Assembly: GCA_050248795.1 (NCBI GenBank)
Contig: JBFWRS010000031.1
Coordinates: forward strand, 1 to 45,620
Reading direction: 5' to 3'
DNA from: CAZTDU01 sp050248795
GTDB lineage: Bacteria; Pseudomonadota; Gammaproteobacteria; Burkholderiales; SG8-39
DNA length: 45,620 nucleotides
Part shown: in pieces, positions 34,133 through 43,034 of the stretch
Layout of the letters: each line of letters begins with the position of its first letter
Numbering within the stretch: position 1 is the stretch's first letter
The notes under the pieces: generated by a model
Seen by the model: only the letters and a program-made list of their open reading frames with translations
Databases searched by the model: none
What the model was told of the DNA's origin: nothing
Made by a program: the position numbers and the translations under genes

Positions 34133-34926
34133 TGCTCGCAGGCCTGCGCCGCGCGCCGCGCGAGCACGGTGACCAGGTGGCGCTTGTACTCGGCGCTGCC
34201 GTGCATGTCGTCGGTGGCATCGAGCGCCGCGGCAGCCGACTCGACTTCGCCCGGGTCGCGCGCCAGCATAACCGGCCGCCCGCTTACCGCGCCGGCCCAG
34301 AACTCCCACGCACCGTCGGCGCCTCGCAACGCCGCCACGCCTGCCGCCGGGCGCTCAAGGTGTCCGAATGCGCGATACGCGGCGCGCGCGCCGGCGGCCA
34401 TCGGCGGGATTTCGATGCGCACCAGCAACTCGCCTTCGCGGCGCAAGGTGGTGAACTCGCCGACGATGAACTCCGCCATCGGCACCCGACGCTCGCCCTG
34501 CGGTCCGCGAAGTATCGCGACCGCCTTCAGCGCGCAAAGCAGCGCCGGTGGATCCGCGTGCGGCTCGGCAAAGCACAGGTTGCCGCCAAGCGTCCCCGCG
34601 ACACGCACGCGGATATTGGCAACGTTCCCGCTCAGCTCGGCGTAGGCCGGCAGCCGCGCCCTCACCAGCGGATCGGTCGCGAGCTGGTGATGCGTGGCCA
34701 GCGCGCCGATCGAGAGGGTGCCGTCTACCTGCTCGACGATGCCGTGCAGTTCCGCGATGCGCTTCAGGTCCACCACGTGCGCGTAGCGCAACACCCGCGC
34801 CTTCATCGCGACCAGGATCTCGGTACCCCCGGCATAGGCGGTAGCCTCCTCGCCGTGTGCCGCCAGCAGCGCCAGCGCTTCAGCGACGGTTTGGGGACGA
34901 TGGAATGCGAAGCGCGCGGGCAGCAT
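34129..34926 (-). CDS. molybdenum hydroxylase FAD-binding subunit
   Basis: Medium subunit (CoxM-like), 265 residues, starting MLPARFAFHRPQTVAEALALL. FAD-binding motifs are AYAGGTEILVAMK (30-42) and the segment IRVRVAGTLGGNLCFAEPHAD near residue 105. It passes electrons to an acceptor outside the enzyme. Its ATG overlaps the CoxG-like stop (TGATG). Length is slightly below the usual 280-290. Confidence 0.94.
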   Translation of the reverse strand: MLPARFAFHRPQTVAEALALLAAHGEEATAYAGGTEILVAMKARVLRYAHVVDLKRIAELHGIVEQVDGTLSIGALATHHQLATDPLVRARLPAYAELSGNVANIRVRVAGTLGGNLCFAEPHADPPALLCALKAVAILRGPQGERRVPMAEFIVGEFTTLRREGELLVRIEIPPMAAGARAAYRAFGHLERPAAGVAALRGADGAWEFWAGAVSGRPVMLARDPGEVESAAAALDATDDMHGSAEYKRHLVTVLARRAAQACEQ

Positions 34927-35378
34927 CAGGGCACCCCGAGTTCCGCGCGCAGGCGCTTCTCGAATTCGGCGAACAGTTCTTCGGACTTCTTCTTCACCAC
35001 CGGGTAGCCCAGCGCAGCCAGGCGCCCTGCCACCTGCATGCTCGCCGCCACGCCCAGGCGCGTGCCGCCCCCGGGCAACGCGTCCAGCGCCACTGACAGC
35101 AGCACTTCGAGCGTGGTGCCGGTGAGCTTGTCGCGCCCCGCGGCGCGCACGCGCACCCGGCGTGGTTCCTCGCGTTCCTCCACCGTGATCTGCGTCGGCA
35201 CCTCGAGCCGGAACGGCCCGATCCTCTGCTTCATCACCGCCGTGTAGGTGGCGAGCGGCGAGGTTTCGACGACGTTCTCGCAGCCCGGGATCAGCGCGGC
35301 GACGCGCCCGATGTCGAAGAACACCAGCCAGATCCGCGACGCCTCGGCAGGCAGGTCGGCATCGATGCTGAAGTTCAT
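34926..35378 (-). CDS. CoxG-family (SRPBCC) protein
   Basis: A 150-residue START/SRPBCC-like protein beginning MNFSIDADLPAEASRIWLVFFDIGRVAALIPGCENV, the CoxG signature. CoxG proteins accompany molybdenum hydroxylases; in carbon monoxide oxidisers CoxG recruits the enzyme to the membrane. Here the reading frame has no extended hydrophobic C-terminal tail, so its role may differ. Overlaps the large-subunit gene and the FAD-subunit gene, so it is tightly coupled to the enzyme. Confidence 0.88.
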   Translation of the reverse strand: MNFSIDADLPAEASRIWLVFFDIGRVAALIPGCENVVETSPLATYTAVMKQRIGPFRLEVPTQITVEEREEPRRVRVRAAGRDKLTGTTLEVLLSVALDALPGGGTRLGVAASMQVAGRLAALGYPVVKKKSEELFAEFEKRLRAELGVP

Positions 35379-37663
35379 GCCGCACCACCCTTCTTCGCCT
35401 CGCGCAGCGCGCGCCAGACGCGCTCGGGCGTCAGCGGTAGTTCCCGCAGGCGCACGCCGTGTGCTCGCGCCAGAGCATTCGCGATGCACGGCGCCACCGG
35501 CAGGATGCCGCCCTCACCCATGCCGCGGGCGCCGCCCGGCCCGGGACCGTCGCCGCTTTCGATCAGCAGCGTCAACATCTCGCGCGGCGCCTCGTCCAGC
35601 ATGGGCACGTGATAGTCGATAAGGCTGGCGTTGATCGGCTGTCCATCCTCGTAGAGGTATTCCTCGTACAGCGAATGCCCCATGCCCTGCACCGCGGCGC
35701 CTTCGTCCTGGCCTTCCGCGGCCTTGCGATTGATGACGCGGCCGACGTCGGCGGCGCTCACGTAGCGCGACAGCCGCAGTTCTCCCGTTTCGGCGTCGAG
35801 CTCGATCTCGCAGGCACCCGCCGCGGTTTCCCAGAACAGCGGCGCGAGGCCGAATCCGCCCTGCCGCGAGTTTGGCGTCACGCGCCCGATGCCGATGAAC
35901 TCCCCGCTGTCGATGCCATGGAAGCGATGCAGCAACTCGCGAAAGCCCAGCCTGGCGCCGGCGCCGGCAACGCCTTCCTCGACCAGTCGATACGCGGAGG
36001 GCTCCCCGCCCAGCACCTGCGCCGCGGTCTCGCATACTTGTTTTGCGAGGTCCGCGCACGCGTACTCGACCGCAAGCCCGACCACCACCGTGGAACGGCT
36101 CGCGCCGGTACCCCAGTCGTAGGGGGCGAAATTCGTGTCCGGCTCCGCCACGCTGACGCGATGCATCGGCTGGTGCAGCGCCTGCGAGGCGACGGTGCGC
36201 AGCACGCCGCGCGAGCCCTGCCCGATCTCCACCGTGTTCGCGAACACCAGTACCGAGCCATCCGCCTTCAGCCGCACGATTGCGCCGGCAATCGGCAGGA
36301 TGCCGGGATCGGTGGCGGCTACTGCGACGCCGCGCGCGCTTTGCGGCCCGGGCGCGCCTGCGATGTCGTCCATCGCCGCCACCGCCTTCACCAGCGCGCC
36401 TTTCAGGTCCACGTCCAGCGGGCGCATGTCGGGGCGTATCGACTCGCCCTTCTCCACCATGTTGGCAAGCCGGTACTCGACCGGGTCGCGGCCGAGCGCC
36501 GCGGCAATGACGTCCATCTGCGACTCGGTGGCCCACACCGCCTGCGGTCCGCCGATCGAGCGGAACGCGGCCCCCGGCACCGTATTCGTATAGACGGCAA
36601 ACGCCTCGAGTTTCAGGTGCGGAAAGCGGTAGGGCCCGATGGCGCGGATCGCGGACTTGATCGCCACCGCCGGCCCGGTGTCCGCATACGCGCCCCCGTT
36701 CATCACCACGCGTACCGACTTGGCGAGCAACCTCCCCGCCGCATCCACGGCAGTCTTCAGCTCCACCGTGGCTGACAGGCGCCGGCATGTCAGCATCGAC
36801 TCGTTGATCGACAGGCACACGCGCACCGGCCGGCGCGCCTTGCGCGACAGCATCGCCACCAGCGGGTCTATCTTCACCGAAGCCTTGCCGCCAAAGCCCC
36901 CGCCTACGTAGGGCGAATGAACGCGCACGCGCGCGAGCGGCAGCCCGAACAGTCCCGCGCAAACCTTCTGCACCGCGGTGGGCGACTGCCCGCAGCTCCA
37001 CAGCTCGAGGCTGTCGTCACGGCAGTCGGCCACCACCACGTGCGGCTCCATCGCGTAGTGGAACACCATCGGGAACGTGTAGCGGTCGTCGAACACCCGC
37101 GCCGCCCCTGCGAACGCCGACGCCACGTCGCCGTGCGCATACTCGTAGTGCTGGAACACGTTGGTGCCGGGCAGCGGCTTCGTTTCGCCGCGGAAGTAGT
37201 AGTCCTTCTGGGTCACCATGTGCTCGTGCACCAGCGGCGCGCCCGGCTGCATCGCTTCGGCGGCGTCGGTGACATGAGGCAGTGGCTCATAGTCGACCAG
37301 GATCGCGTCCAGCGCCTCCTCGGCGGTGAATTCGTCCACCGCCGCCACCGCCGCCACCGGTTCGCCGACGTAACGCACGCGGTCGATGGCGATCAGCGGC
37401 CTGTCGCGCAGGTACAGCCCCCAGTGCGCATCCGCGCCAGCGATGTCGGCGCCGGTGAGCACCGCCACCACGCCCGGCATCGCCAGCGCGGCGGAGGCAT
37501 CGATGCTGCGGATGCGCGCGTGCGGCATGGTGCTGCGCAGGATGCGTCCCTGCAGCATGCCGGGAACCACGACGTCGCTGGCGAAGCACGCCTCGCCGGT
37601 GACCTTTTCCAGGTAGTCGGCGCGCGCCTCCGCGCCGGCATGCAGTTCCTTTGCGGCGTCCAC
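35375..37663 (-). CDS. molybdenum hydroxylase large subunit (xanthine dehydrogenase family)
   Basis: Catalytic subunit that binds molybdopterin cytosine dinucleotide, 762 residues, GTG start directly after the tctA stop. Family landmarks are RYVGEPVAAVAAVDEFTAEEALD, HSPYVGGGFGGKA, VEIGQGSRGVLRTVASQAL and the catalytic Glu E717 in GARGMGEGGILPVAP. The CO dehydrogenase active-site loop AYRCSFR is replaced by AFRSIGGPQAVW, so this is not a form I CO dehydrogenase. The substrate is unknown; N-heteroaromatic or aldehyde hydroxylation are the usual reactions. No cofactor-insertion gene (XdhC/CoxF type) is seen nearby. Confidence 0.93.
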   Translation of the reverse strand: MDAAKELHAGAEARADYLEKVTGEACFASDVVVPGMLQGRILRSTMPHARIRSIDASAALAMPGVVAVLTGADIAGADAHWGLYLRDRPLIAIDRVRYVGEPVAAVAAVDEFTAEEALDAILVDYEPLPHVTDAAEAMQPGAPLVHEHMVTQKDYYFRGETKPLPGTNVFQHYEYAHGDVASAFAGAARVFDDRYTFPMVFHYAMEPHVVVADCRDDSLELWSCGQSPTAVQKVCAGLFGLPLARVRVHSPYVGGGFGGKASVKIDPLVAMLSRKARRPVRVCLSINESMLTCRRLSATVELKTAVDAAGRLLAKSVRVVMNGGAYADTGPAVAIKSAIRAIGPYRFPHLKLEAFAVYTNTVPGAAFRSIGGPQAVWATESQMDVIAAALGRDPVEYRLANMVEKGESIRPDMRPLDVDLKGALVKAVAAMDDIAGAPGPQSARGVAVAATDPGILPIAGAIVRLKADGSVLVFANTVEIGQGSRGVLRTVASQALHQPMHRVSVAEPDTNFAPYDWGTGASRSTVVVGLAVEYACADLAKQVCETAAQVLGGEPSAYRLVEEGVAGAGARLGFRELLHRFHGIDSGEFIGIGRVTPNSRQGGFGLAPLFWETAAGACEIELDAETGELRLSRYVSAADVGRVINRKAAEGQDEGAAVQGMGHSLYEEYLYEDGQPINASLIDYHVPMLDEAPREMLTLLIESGDGPGPGGARGMGEGGILPVAPCIANALARAHGVRLRELPLTPERVWRALREAKKGGAA

Positions 37664-39157
37664 TCAGGGTCCTCCGCGCCCGCGGCGGTGGCTCCAGAGC
37701 TGCAGCGCGATCACGCCGAGCGCGATCGCGAGCACGCTGCCTGAGAGTGCACGCGAAACCAGGATCAGCGGGCTGCCATCGCCCATCAGCAGCGCCTGAC
37801 GCAGCGAGGTGTCGAGGATGTCGGCAAGGATGAACGCCATGGCAAGCGGCGCCACCTCGTAGTTCGCGGCACGGAACACGTAACCGAACAGGCCCGCGAC
37901 GAGCAGCACGCCGACGTCGAACCAGCTGCTTCGCAACGAGTAGGCACCAAAGGCCGAAATCAGCACGATGAGGGGGGCGAGCAGCCAGAAGGGCACGCGC
38001 AGCAGTTGCACCCACAGCCCCACCAGCGGCAGGTTCAGCACCAGCAGCATCGCGTTGCCGACGTACATCGAGGCGATCACGCCCCAGAACACGTCCGGAT
38101 GCTCGCGCAGCATCAACGGCCCGGGCTCGATGTTCTGGATCAGCAGGCCCGCGAACAGCACCGCGGTGACGGCGTTGCCTGGCAGGCCGAGCGTTAGCAG
38201 CGGCACGAAAGCCGACCCGGCGGCGGCGTTGTTCGCCGATTCCGGGCCGGCCACGCCGGCGATGGCCCCCTTGCCGAAGCGCTCCGGCGTCTTGGAGATG
38301 CGCTTTTCCACCGTGTAGCTGAGCAGGGAGCCGAGGATGGATCCGCCGCCCGGTATCAGGCCGACGAAAAAGCCGAGCACCGAGCCGCGCAGGATCGCCG
38401 GCGCCGATTCAGCACGTTCCTGCCGGTTCGGCATCAGGCTGCCGATCCTGGTGCTGAGCAGCGCAGGCGCCTCCCTGCGCGCAAGGTTGTGGAACACCTC
38501 GCCGAGGCCGAACAGTCCCATCAGCATCGGCACCAGCTCGATGCCATTGGCAAGCTGATGCGAGCCGAACGTCAGGCGCTCTACCCCCGTGACCGTATCC
38601 ACGCCGACGAGTCCGAGCAGGATGCCGGCGAGCGCCATGGCGATGCCGCGCAACGGCGGCCCCCCCGAAAGGGAGGCGCACAAAGCCAGCCCCAGTGTGG
38701 CGAGCGCGAACATCTCGGGCGGCCCGAAGTCCACCGCGACGCGCGCGAATGCCGGCCCGACCAGCGACAAGCCGAGGACGGCGATGGTCCCGGCGACGAA
38801 GGAGCCGACCGCGGCGATCGCCAGCGCCGAGCCGGCACGCCCGCGCCTGGCCATTTCATAGCCGTCGATGCAGGTGATCACCGATGCGGCCTCGCCGGGC
38901 AGCCTGAGCAGGATCGACGTCGTCGAGCCGCCGTACATGGCGCCGTAGTAGATCGCCGACAGCATGATCAGCGAACCAAGCGGCGAACCGACGTGGTAGG
39001 TGAGCGGCAGCAGCACCGCGATCGTCGTCACCGGCCCCAAGCCGGGCAGCACGCCCACCAGCGTACCGAGCAGCGAACCGGCGAACGCGTACAACAGGTT
39101 CTCGGGCGTCAGCGCGAGCGTGAAGCCGTAACCGAGAAGATCCAGCGCCTCGCTCAT
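37664..39157 (-). CDS. tctA: tripartite tricarboxylate transporter, large membrane subunit
   Basis: Large membrane component of a TTT uptake system, 497 residues with about twelve hydrophobic segments. It carries the two family motifs, GVLPGLGPVTTIAVLLPLTY near residue 36 and GLIPGGGSILGSLLSYT in the middle. It works with TctB and the periplasmic TctC in the same operon. The ATG overlaps the tctB stop (ATGA) and the stop directly abuts the molybdenum hydroxylase GTG. The transported acid is not predictable from sequence. Confidence 0.95.
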   Translation of the reverse strand: MSEALDLLGYGFTLALTPENLLYAFAGSLLGTLVGVLPGLGPVTTIAVLLPLTYHVGSPLGSLIMLSAIYYGAMYGGSTTSILLRLPGEAASVITCIDGYEMARRGRAGSALAIAAVGSFVAGTIAVLGLSLVGPAFARVAVDFGPPEMFALATLGLALCASLSGGPPLRGIAMALAGILLGLVGVDTVTGVERLTFGSHQLANGIELVPMLMGLFGLGEVFHNLARREAPALLSTRIGSLMPNRQERAESAPAILRGSVLGFFVGLIPGGGSILGSLLSYTVEKRISKTPERFGKGAIAGVAGPESANNAAAGSAFVPLLTLGLPGNAVTAVLFAGLLIQNIEPGPLMLREHPDVFWGVIASMYVGNAMLLVLNLPLVGLWVQLLRVPFWLLAPLIVLISAFGAYSLRSSWFDVGVLLVAGLFGYVFRAANYEVAPLAMAFILADILDTSLRQALLMGDGSPLILVSRALSGSVLAIALGVIALQLWSHRRGRGGP

Positions 39158-39591
39158 GGCCTGGCCGGCCACAGCGGCACCGGCACGCCAAGGGCGCTGA
39201 CGAACAGCAACGCCAGCGCGCCGACGATCGCGGCCGCGTACAGCAGCGCCCCTATCCATGAGCGACCGCCCCACAGGCGCATCCAGACAGTCGCCAGCGC
39301 GACAGAAGGCACGACCATGCCGAGCGCGGGCATCGCCAGCGCACACGCGGTACAGAGCGCCAGTCCCGCAAGCGAGCGCGCCGCGAGCGCGGGCGCCTCC
39401 TCTTCGGTCGGCGGCGCGCGCAGCAGCAGGACCGCAGCCGGGAGCAGCAGCACGCTGGTCGCGAGCGGCAGCAGCCCCGGCCCCGGCAAACCCTGCCCCC
39501 AGTAGCCGAGCTTCCACGACGCCCCTGCAAACGCGAGCGCGAGCAAGCCCAGGATACCGGCCGCGAGGCGGCGGGGCGGGAACGACGTCAT
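39154..39591 (-). CDS. tctB: tripartite tricarboxylate transporter, small membrane subunit
   Basis: Small four-helix membrane component, 145 residues starting MTSFPPRRLAAGILGLLALA. Hydrophobic segments include LLPLATSVLLLPAAVLLL, LALCTACALAMPALGMVVPS and LLYAAAIVGALALLFVSALG. It is very divergent in sequence, as is usual for TctB. Start at 39591 is 16 bases after the tctC stop. Confidence 0.88.
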   Translation of the reverse strand: MTSFPPRRLAAGILGLLALAFAGASWKLGYWGQGLPGPGLLPLATSVLLLPAAVLLLRAPPTEEEAPALAARSLAGLALCTACALAMPALGMVVPSVALATVWMRLWGGRSWIGALLYAAAIVGALALLFVSALGVPVPLWPARP

Positions 39592-39607
39592 GCTGCCGGC
39601 AGGAGCC

Positions 39608-40555
39608 TTACGGCCTGGTCTTGGCGACCACCACCCGGGCACGCAGGAACTCGTTCTCGACGAGCTTCTTCACCTCGGGTCCGGGCAGGTCGACGATCTC
39701 CATCGACAAACGGTTCATCGCGTTGCGGAACCCCTCATCGGACAGACCCTTGCGGAACGCCGTCTCCAGCCGCTTGCGGATCGGCTCGGGCATGCCGGCC
39801 GGCGCGATGATCGCCTGCACGGAGCGCAGCGTCGAATGCCCGAGCTCGGCCAGCGTCGGTACGTTCGGGTAGGCCTTCGAGCGCTTCGGCGTGGTGATCG
39901 CGAGCAAGCGGACCTGACCCTGCTTCACGAACGGCGACCATACCGAGACCTCGGTGATGAAGTCCACGTGCTTGCCCAGCAGCGCCGGCATGGAGCCCGC
40001 GGAGCCCTTCTGCGGCACGTGCGTGAACTTCGCGCCGCTTGCCAGCGCCACCGCCTCGGTAGTCAGGTGCTGCGTGGTGCCGACGCCGGCAGTGCCGTAC
40101 TTCAGCTTGCCGGGATTCGCCTTGCCGTCGGCGACCAGGTCGTTGAGCGTCTTCCACTTGCTGTCGGCCAGCACCGCGATGCCGATCAGGTTATCGCCGT
40201 AGTAGCTGATGTAGCTGAAGCTCTCGATCGGGTCGTAGGACATGGTGCGACCCTGCAGCGCGAGCAGGTACGACGTGCTGGACAGCGTGCCGATGGTGTA
40301 GCCGTCGGGCTTCGCGCGCGCCAGTTCCGCCATGCCGATGGTGGTGGACGCGCCGGGCTTGTTCAGCACCACAATCGGCTGCCCGAGGTGCTTCTCGGCG
40401 GCTTTCGCCAGCGCGCGGCCGCTCTGGTCGGTGCTCCCGCCGGCAGCCCAGGGCACGATCATCGTGATCGGGCGCTCCGGAAACTTCTGCGCGTGGCTGC
40501 CGAAGGCGGCGAACGCCGCCACCAGGGCTACTAACTGCACGATGCTGCGTTTCAT
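39608..40555 (-). CDS. tctC: TTT substrate-binding protein (Bug family)
   Basis: Periplasmic receptor for the TctAB channel, 315 residues. Signal peptide MKRSIVQLVALVAAFAAFGSHA, then FPERPITMIVPWAAGGSTDQSGRALA, LNKPGASTTIGMAELARAKPDG and HVPQKGSAGSMPALLGKHVDF, the canonical Bug blocks. AAAGGAG precedes the ATG and lies inside the end of the PLP enzyme gene, whose stop overlaps by four bases. Being in the operon with tctBA, this is the cognate receptor; the Bug protein at 27228 may serve the same channel. Confidence 0.95.
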   Translation of the reverse strand: MKRSIVQLVALVAAFAAFGSHAQKFPERPITMIVPWAAGGSTDQSGRALAKAAEKHLGQPIVVLNKPGASTTIGMAELARAKPDGYTIGTLSSTSYLLALQGRTMSYDPIESFSYISYYGDNLIGIAVLADSKWKTLNDLVADGKANPGKLKYGTAGVGTTQHLTTEAVALASGAKFTHVPQKGSAGSMPALLGKHVDFITEVSVWSPFVKQGQVRLLAITTPKRSKAYPNVPTLAELGHSTLRSVQAIIAPAGMPEPIRKRLETAFRKGLSDEGFRNAMNRLSMEIVDLPGPEVKKLVENEFLRARVVVAKTRP

Positions 40556-41835
40556 GGGGCTCTCCTTTGTGGTTTTGCGGCGCCGCCGCGGGGGTCGAAA
40601 CTGTAGTGATCCTCGAGCGCGCGAAGCGCCGAGGAAAATTCCGCGTCCACCACCGGGCACGCCGGCAGCGAACGCTCGGTGGATGCAGGGTCCTTCAGCC
40701 CGGACGCGGTGAAGAGGATCACCGCGCGATCCTGCGGCGCGACCTCGCCATCGCGCCGCAGCGCCTCGAGCGCCGCGAGCGGCGCGACCGCGGAAGGTTC
40801 GCCGTAGAGTCCGTCCCCGGCCGCAAGCGCGCGCTGCCAGCGCAGCATGTCCTCGTTGCCGACCGTGACCGCGCGTCCGTCGGAGCGGCGGATCGCATCC
40901 AGCGACTGGAAGGTGCCCTGCTGCGCGCCGATGGAAACCGCGACGGTGTCGAAGCTGCGCGGCATCGCCGGCGGCGCGTCGGTGCCTGCCGCAAGCGCGC
41001 TGCCGAGGGAACCGTAGACCTCGGCCGCCACCATGCGCGGCAGGCGGTCGATCCAGCCCCAGCGCTTCATGTCGGTGAAGCCCTTCCACATGCCGATCAG
41101 CGCGTCGCCATAGCACACCGGCAGCACGCACCACTCGGGAACGTCCCAGTCGCACTGCTCGGCGATCTCGTAGGCCAGCGTCTTGTAGCCTTCCACCCCC
41201 AGCGGATTGCTGCCCACCGCGGGCCCGAAGAATGGCGAGGTCGGAAACCAGCCCAGTTCTCGCACGCCCCGCTCGAGCAGCGTCCAGCGATGTGCCTTGT
41301 CCTTTACCGCGAGCAGCATGGCGCCATAGGCACGCATCTGCGTCACCATCGGCCCCGCCGTTCCCTGGAACGTGAACACCACGCACGGCAGCCCCGCGCG
41401 CGCGGCATAGGCTGCGGCCGCGGCACCCGCGTTGCCGGAGGAACTCGACGCGATCACCTTCGCGCCAAGCGCGCGCGCGGCGGAAATCGCGGAGCTGGCA
41501 AGGCGGTCCTTGAACGACCAGGTCGGGTTGCGCGTCTCGTCCTTCGCGTATACCGCGCGCATTCCCAGCGCCGCGCTCGCGCGCGGCAACGCCGTCAGCG
41601 GCGTACCGCCCTCGCCCATGCTCACTGCGTCCGCGCGCGCAACCGGCAGCATCGCGTCCCAGCGCCACATCGAGCGCCCGGCGCCTTGCGCAGGCCGCGC
41701 CGGCGCATCAGCCCCCGCGTAGGTCACGGTGAGGTTGGCGCGCGCGCTGCCGCGGCAGGCCGGGCAGTCCTCGGCATGGTGCGCGAGCGGGTACGCCGCG
41801 CCGCAACGCAGGCAGGCCAGTCCGCTGGCGTGCAT
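40552..41835 (-). CDS. threonine-synthase-like PLP-dependent lyase with zinc-ribbon N-terminus
   Basis: Fold-type II PLP enzyme, 427 residues. The N-terminus carries a CxxC pair twice (C8-C11 and C24-C27), a zinc-ribbon layout seen in some threonine-synthase-like proteins. The PLP lysine is K109 in NPTWSFKDRLAS, and the phosphate loop is SSSSGNAGAAAAAYAARAG. GEGGTPL before the lysine is also typical. It lies with transport and redox genes instead of thrB/hom, so it may act on a different beta- or gamma-substituted amino acid. Confidence 0.87.
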   Translation of the reverse strand: MHASGLACLRCGAAYPLAHHAEDCPACRGSARANLTVTYAGADAPARPAQGAGRSMWRWDAMLPVARADAVSMGEGGTPLTALPRASAALGMRAVYAKDETRNPTWSFKDRLASSAISAARALGAKVIASSSSGNAGAAAAAYAARAGLPCVVFTFQGTAGPMVTQMRAYGAMLLAVKDKAHRWTLLERGVRELGWFPTSPFFGPAVGSNPLGVEGYKTLAYEIAEQCDWDVPEWCVLPVCYGDALIGMWKGFTDMKRWGWIDRLPRMVAAEVYGSLGSALAAGTDAPPAMPRSFDTVAVSIGAQQGTFQSLDAIRRSDGRAVTVGNEDMLRWQRALAAGDGLYGEPSAVAPLAALEALRRDGEVAPQDRAVILFTASGLKDPASTERSLPACPVVDAEFSSALRALEDHYSFDPRGGAAKPQRRAP

Positions 41836-41840
41836 GGTGT

Positions 41841-43034
41841 TCAGACGATCCTCAGCTCGCTGGAGGTGGTCATCAGCGTCTCCACGCCATGCTTCGTGAT
41901 GTGCAGCATGTCCTCGACCTGCAGGCCGGCGAAGCCCATTTCGTAGTACGGCGTTTCGCAGCTGATCACCATGCCTTCCTCGAACACCTCGTTGCTGCCC
42001 GGCGTCAGGTTCGGCGCATCGTATCCGTCCAGGCCGATGCCGTGCCCGACATGGTTGCGCTTGTAGTGCGGGATGCCGTTCCTGCGAACGGTTTCCACCA
42101 CCTTCTCGAACACGTCGGCGGTCTTCACGCCCGGCTTGATGATCTCGCAGGCATGCAGCAGGCCGGCGCGGATCGCGCGGTGGTAGGTCTTCACCTTCTC
42201 GGAAGCCTCGCCCAGCACCGCGATGCGCGAGATGTCGGCACGGTAGTACTCGACGCGGCCGCCGACATCGAAACGGATGACATCACCGCGCTCGAGCTTG
42301 CGGTCGGTGGGCTGCCCGCTGGAGAGCGCGCTGCGCGGCCCGGTGCAGATCACGCCCAGCACCGGCATGCCGCCCTCCATGATGGTCTTGCCGTGGAACG
42401 CATTGGCGAGCTGGCGCTCGGTGGCGCCTTCGCGGGCCACTGCTAGCGCCGCATCGATGGATAGCTCGGCGACGTGCGCGGAGTGCCGCAGGCGCCGGAC
42501 TTCCTCAGGGGTCTTCACTGCGCGTGTGTACCGGAACGCTTCGGCCGCGCGCTTGATCTTCGCCTTTGGCAGCGCCGCGGCGAGCTTGTCCATATACTGC
42601 GGAATGATGCCGATCTCGTCCACACCGATCGTCGCCGTGTCCAGCCCGCGGTCCTTGATCGCCGACACCAGCGCAGCCACCGCATCGCCGGCATCCGCGC
42701 GCTCCAGCCACTTCGACACGCGCTTGTCGCGCTCGTCGTGGTCCACGCACAGCGCGTCCGTCTCGATGGCGAAAAACCCGTAGCGGCGCACGTCATCGAC
42801 GTCCACGTCCTGGTCCGCCAGCAGGTCCAGCGTGCCGGTGCTCGCGATCACCGCCTGCTCTCCGCGGCCCTCCGCCGGCGTCAACACGTAGGCCTGCGGG
42901 CCGCGGCGGATCCACTGGCTCATCGCCCAGAAACCGCTCGTGTACGTTACGTTCTCGGGCGCGGTGGCAACGATGGCATCCATGCCTTCGCGCTTCATGC
43001 GCTCCTGGAGACGTGGCGTGTTCATCAGCATCAT
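41841..43034 (-). CDS. M24-family metallopeptidase (Xaa-Pro dipeptidase / creatinase-like)
   Basis: Pita-bread fold enzyme, 397 residues. All five dinuclear-metal ligands are present: D256 (RFDVGG), D267 (RADISR), H331 (VGHGIG), E360 (SCETPYYE) and E374 (LQVEDML). This favours a true metal-dependent hydrolase over a metal-free creatinase. The N-terminal domain (1-~165) is of the creatinase type. ATGs at 43034, 43031 and 43025 are all possible; AGGAG lies just upstream and the first overlaps the iclR stop. It may cleave an amide or X-Pro-like bond in the operon's substrate. Confidence 0.9.
   Translation of the reverse strand: MMLMNTPRLQERMKREGMDAIVATAPENVTYTSGFWAMSQWIRRGPQAYVLTPAEGRGEQAVIASTGTLDLLADQDVDVDDVRRYGFFAIETDALCVDHDERDKRVSKWLERADAGDAVAALVSAIKDRGLDTATIGVDEIGIIPQYMDKLAAALPKAKIKRAAEAFRYTRAVKTPEEVRRLRHSAHVAELSIDAALAVAREGATERQLANAFHGKTIMEGGMPVLGVICTGPRSALSSGQPTDRKLERGDVIRFDVGGRVEYYRADISRIAVLGEASEKVKTYHRAIRAGLLHACEIIKPGVKTADVFEKVVETVRRNGIPHYKRNHVGHGIGLDGYDAPNLTPGSNEVFEEGMVISCETPYYEMGFAGLQVEDMLHITKHGVETLMTTSSELRIV

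Noticed and set aside
35375..37663. Aerobic CO dehydrogenase (CoxL)
   Set aside because: The AYRCSFR active-site loop of form I CoxL is absent (AFRSIGGPQAVW instead), despite the presence of CoxG, M and S subunit genes.
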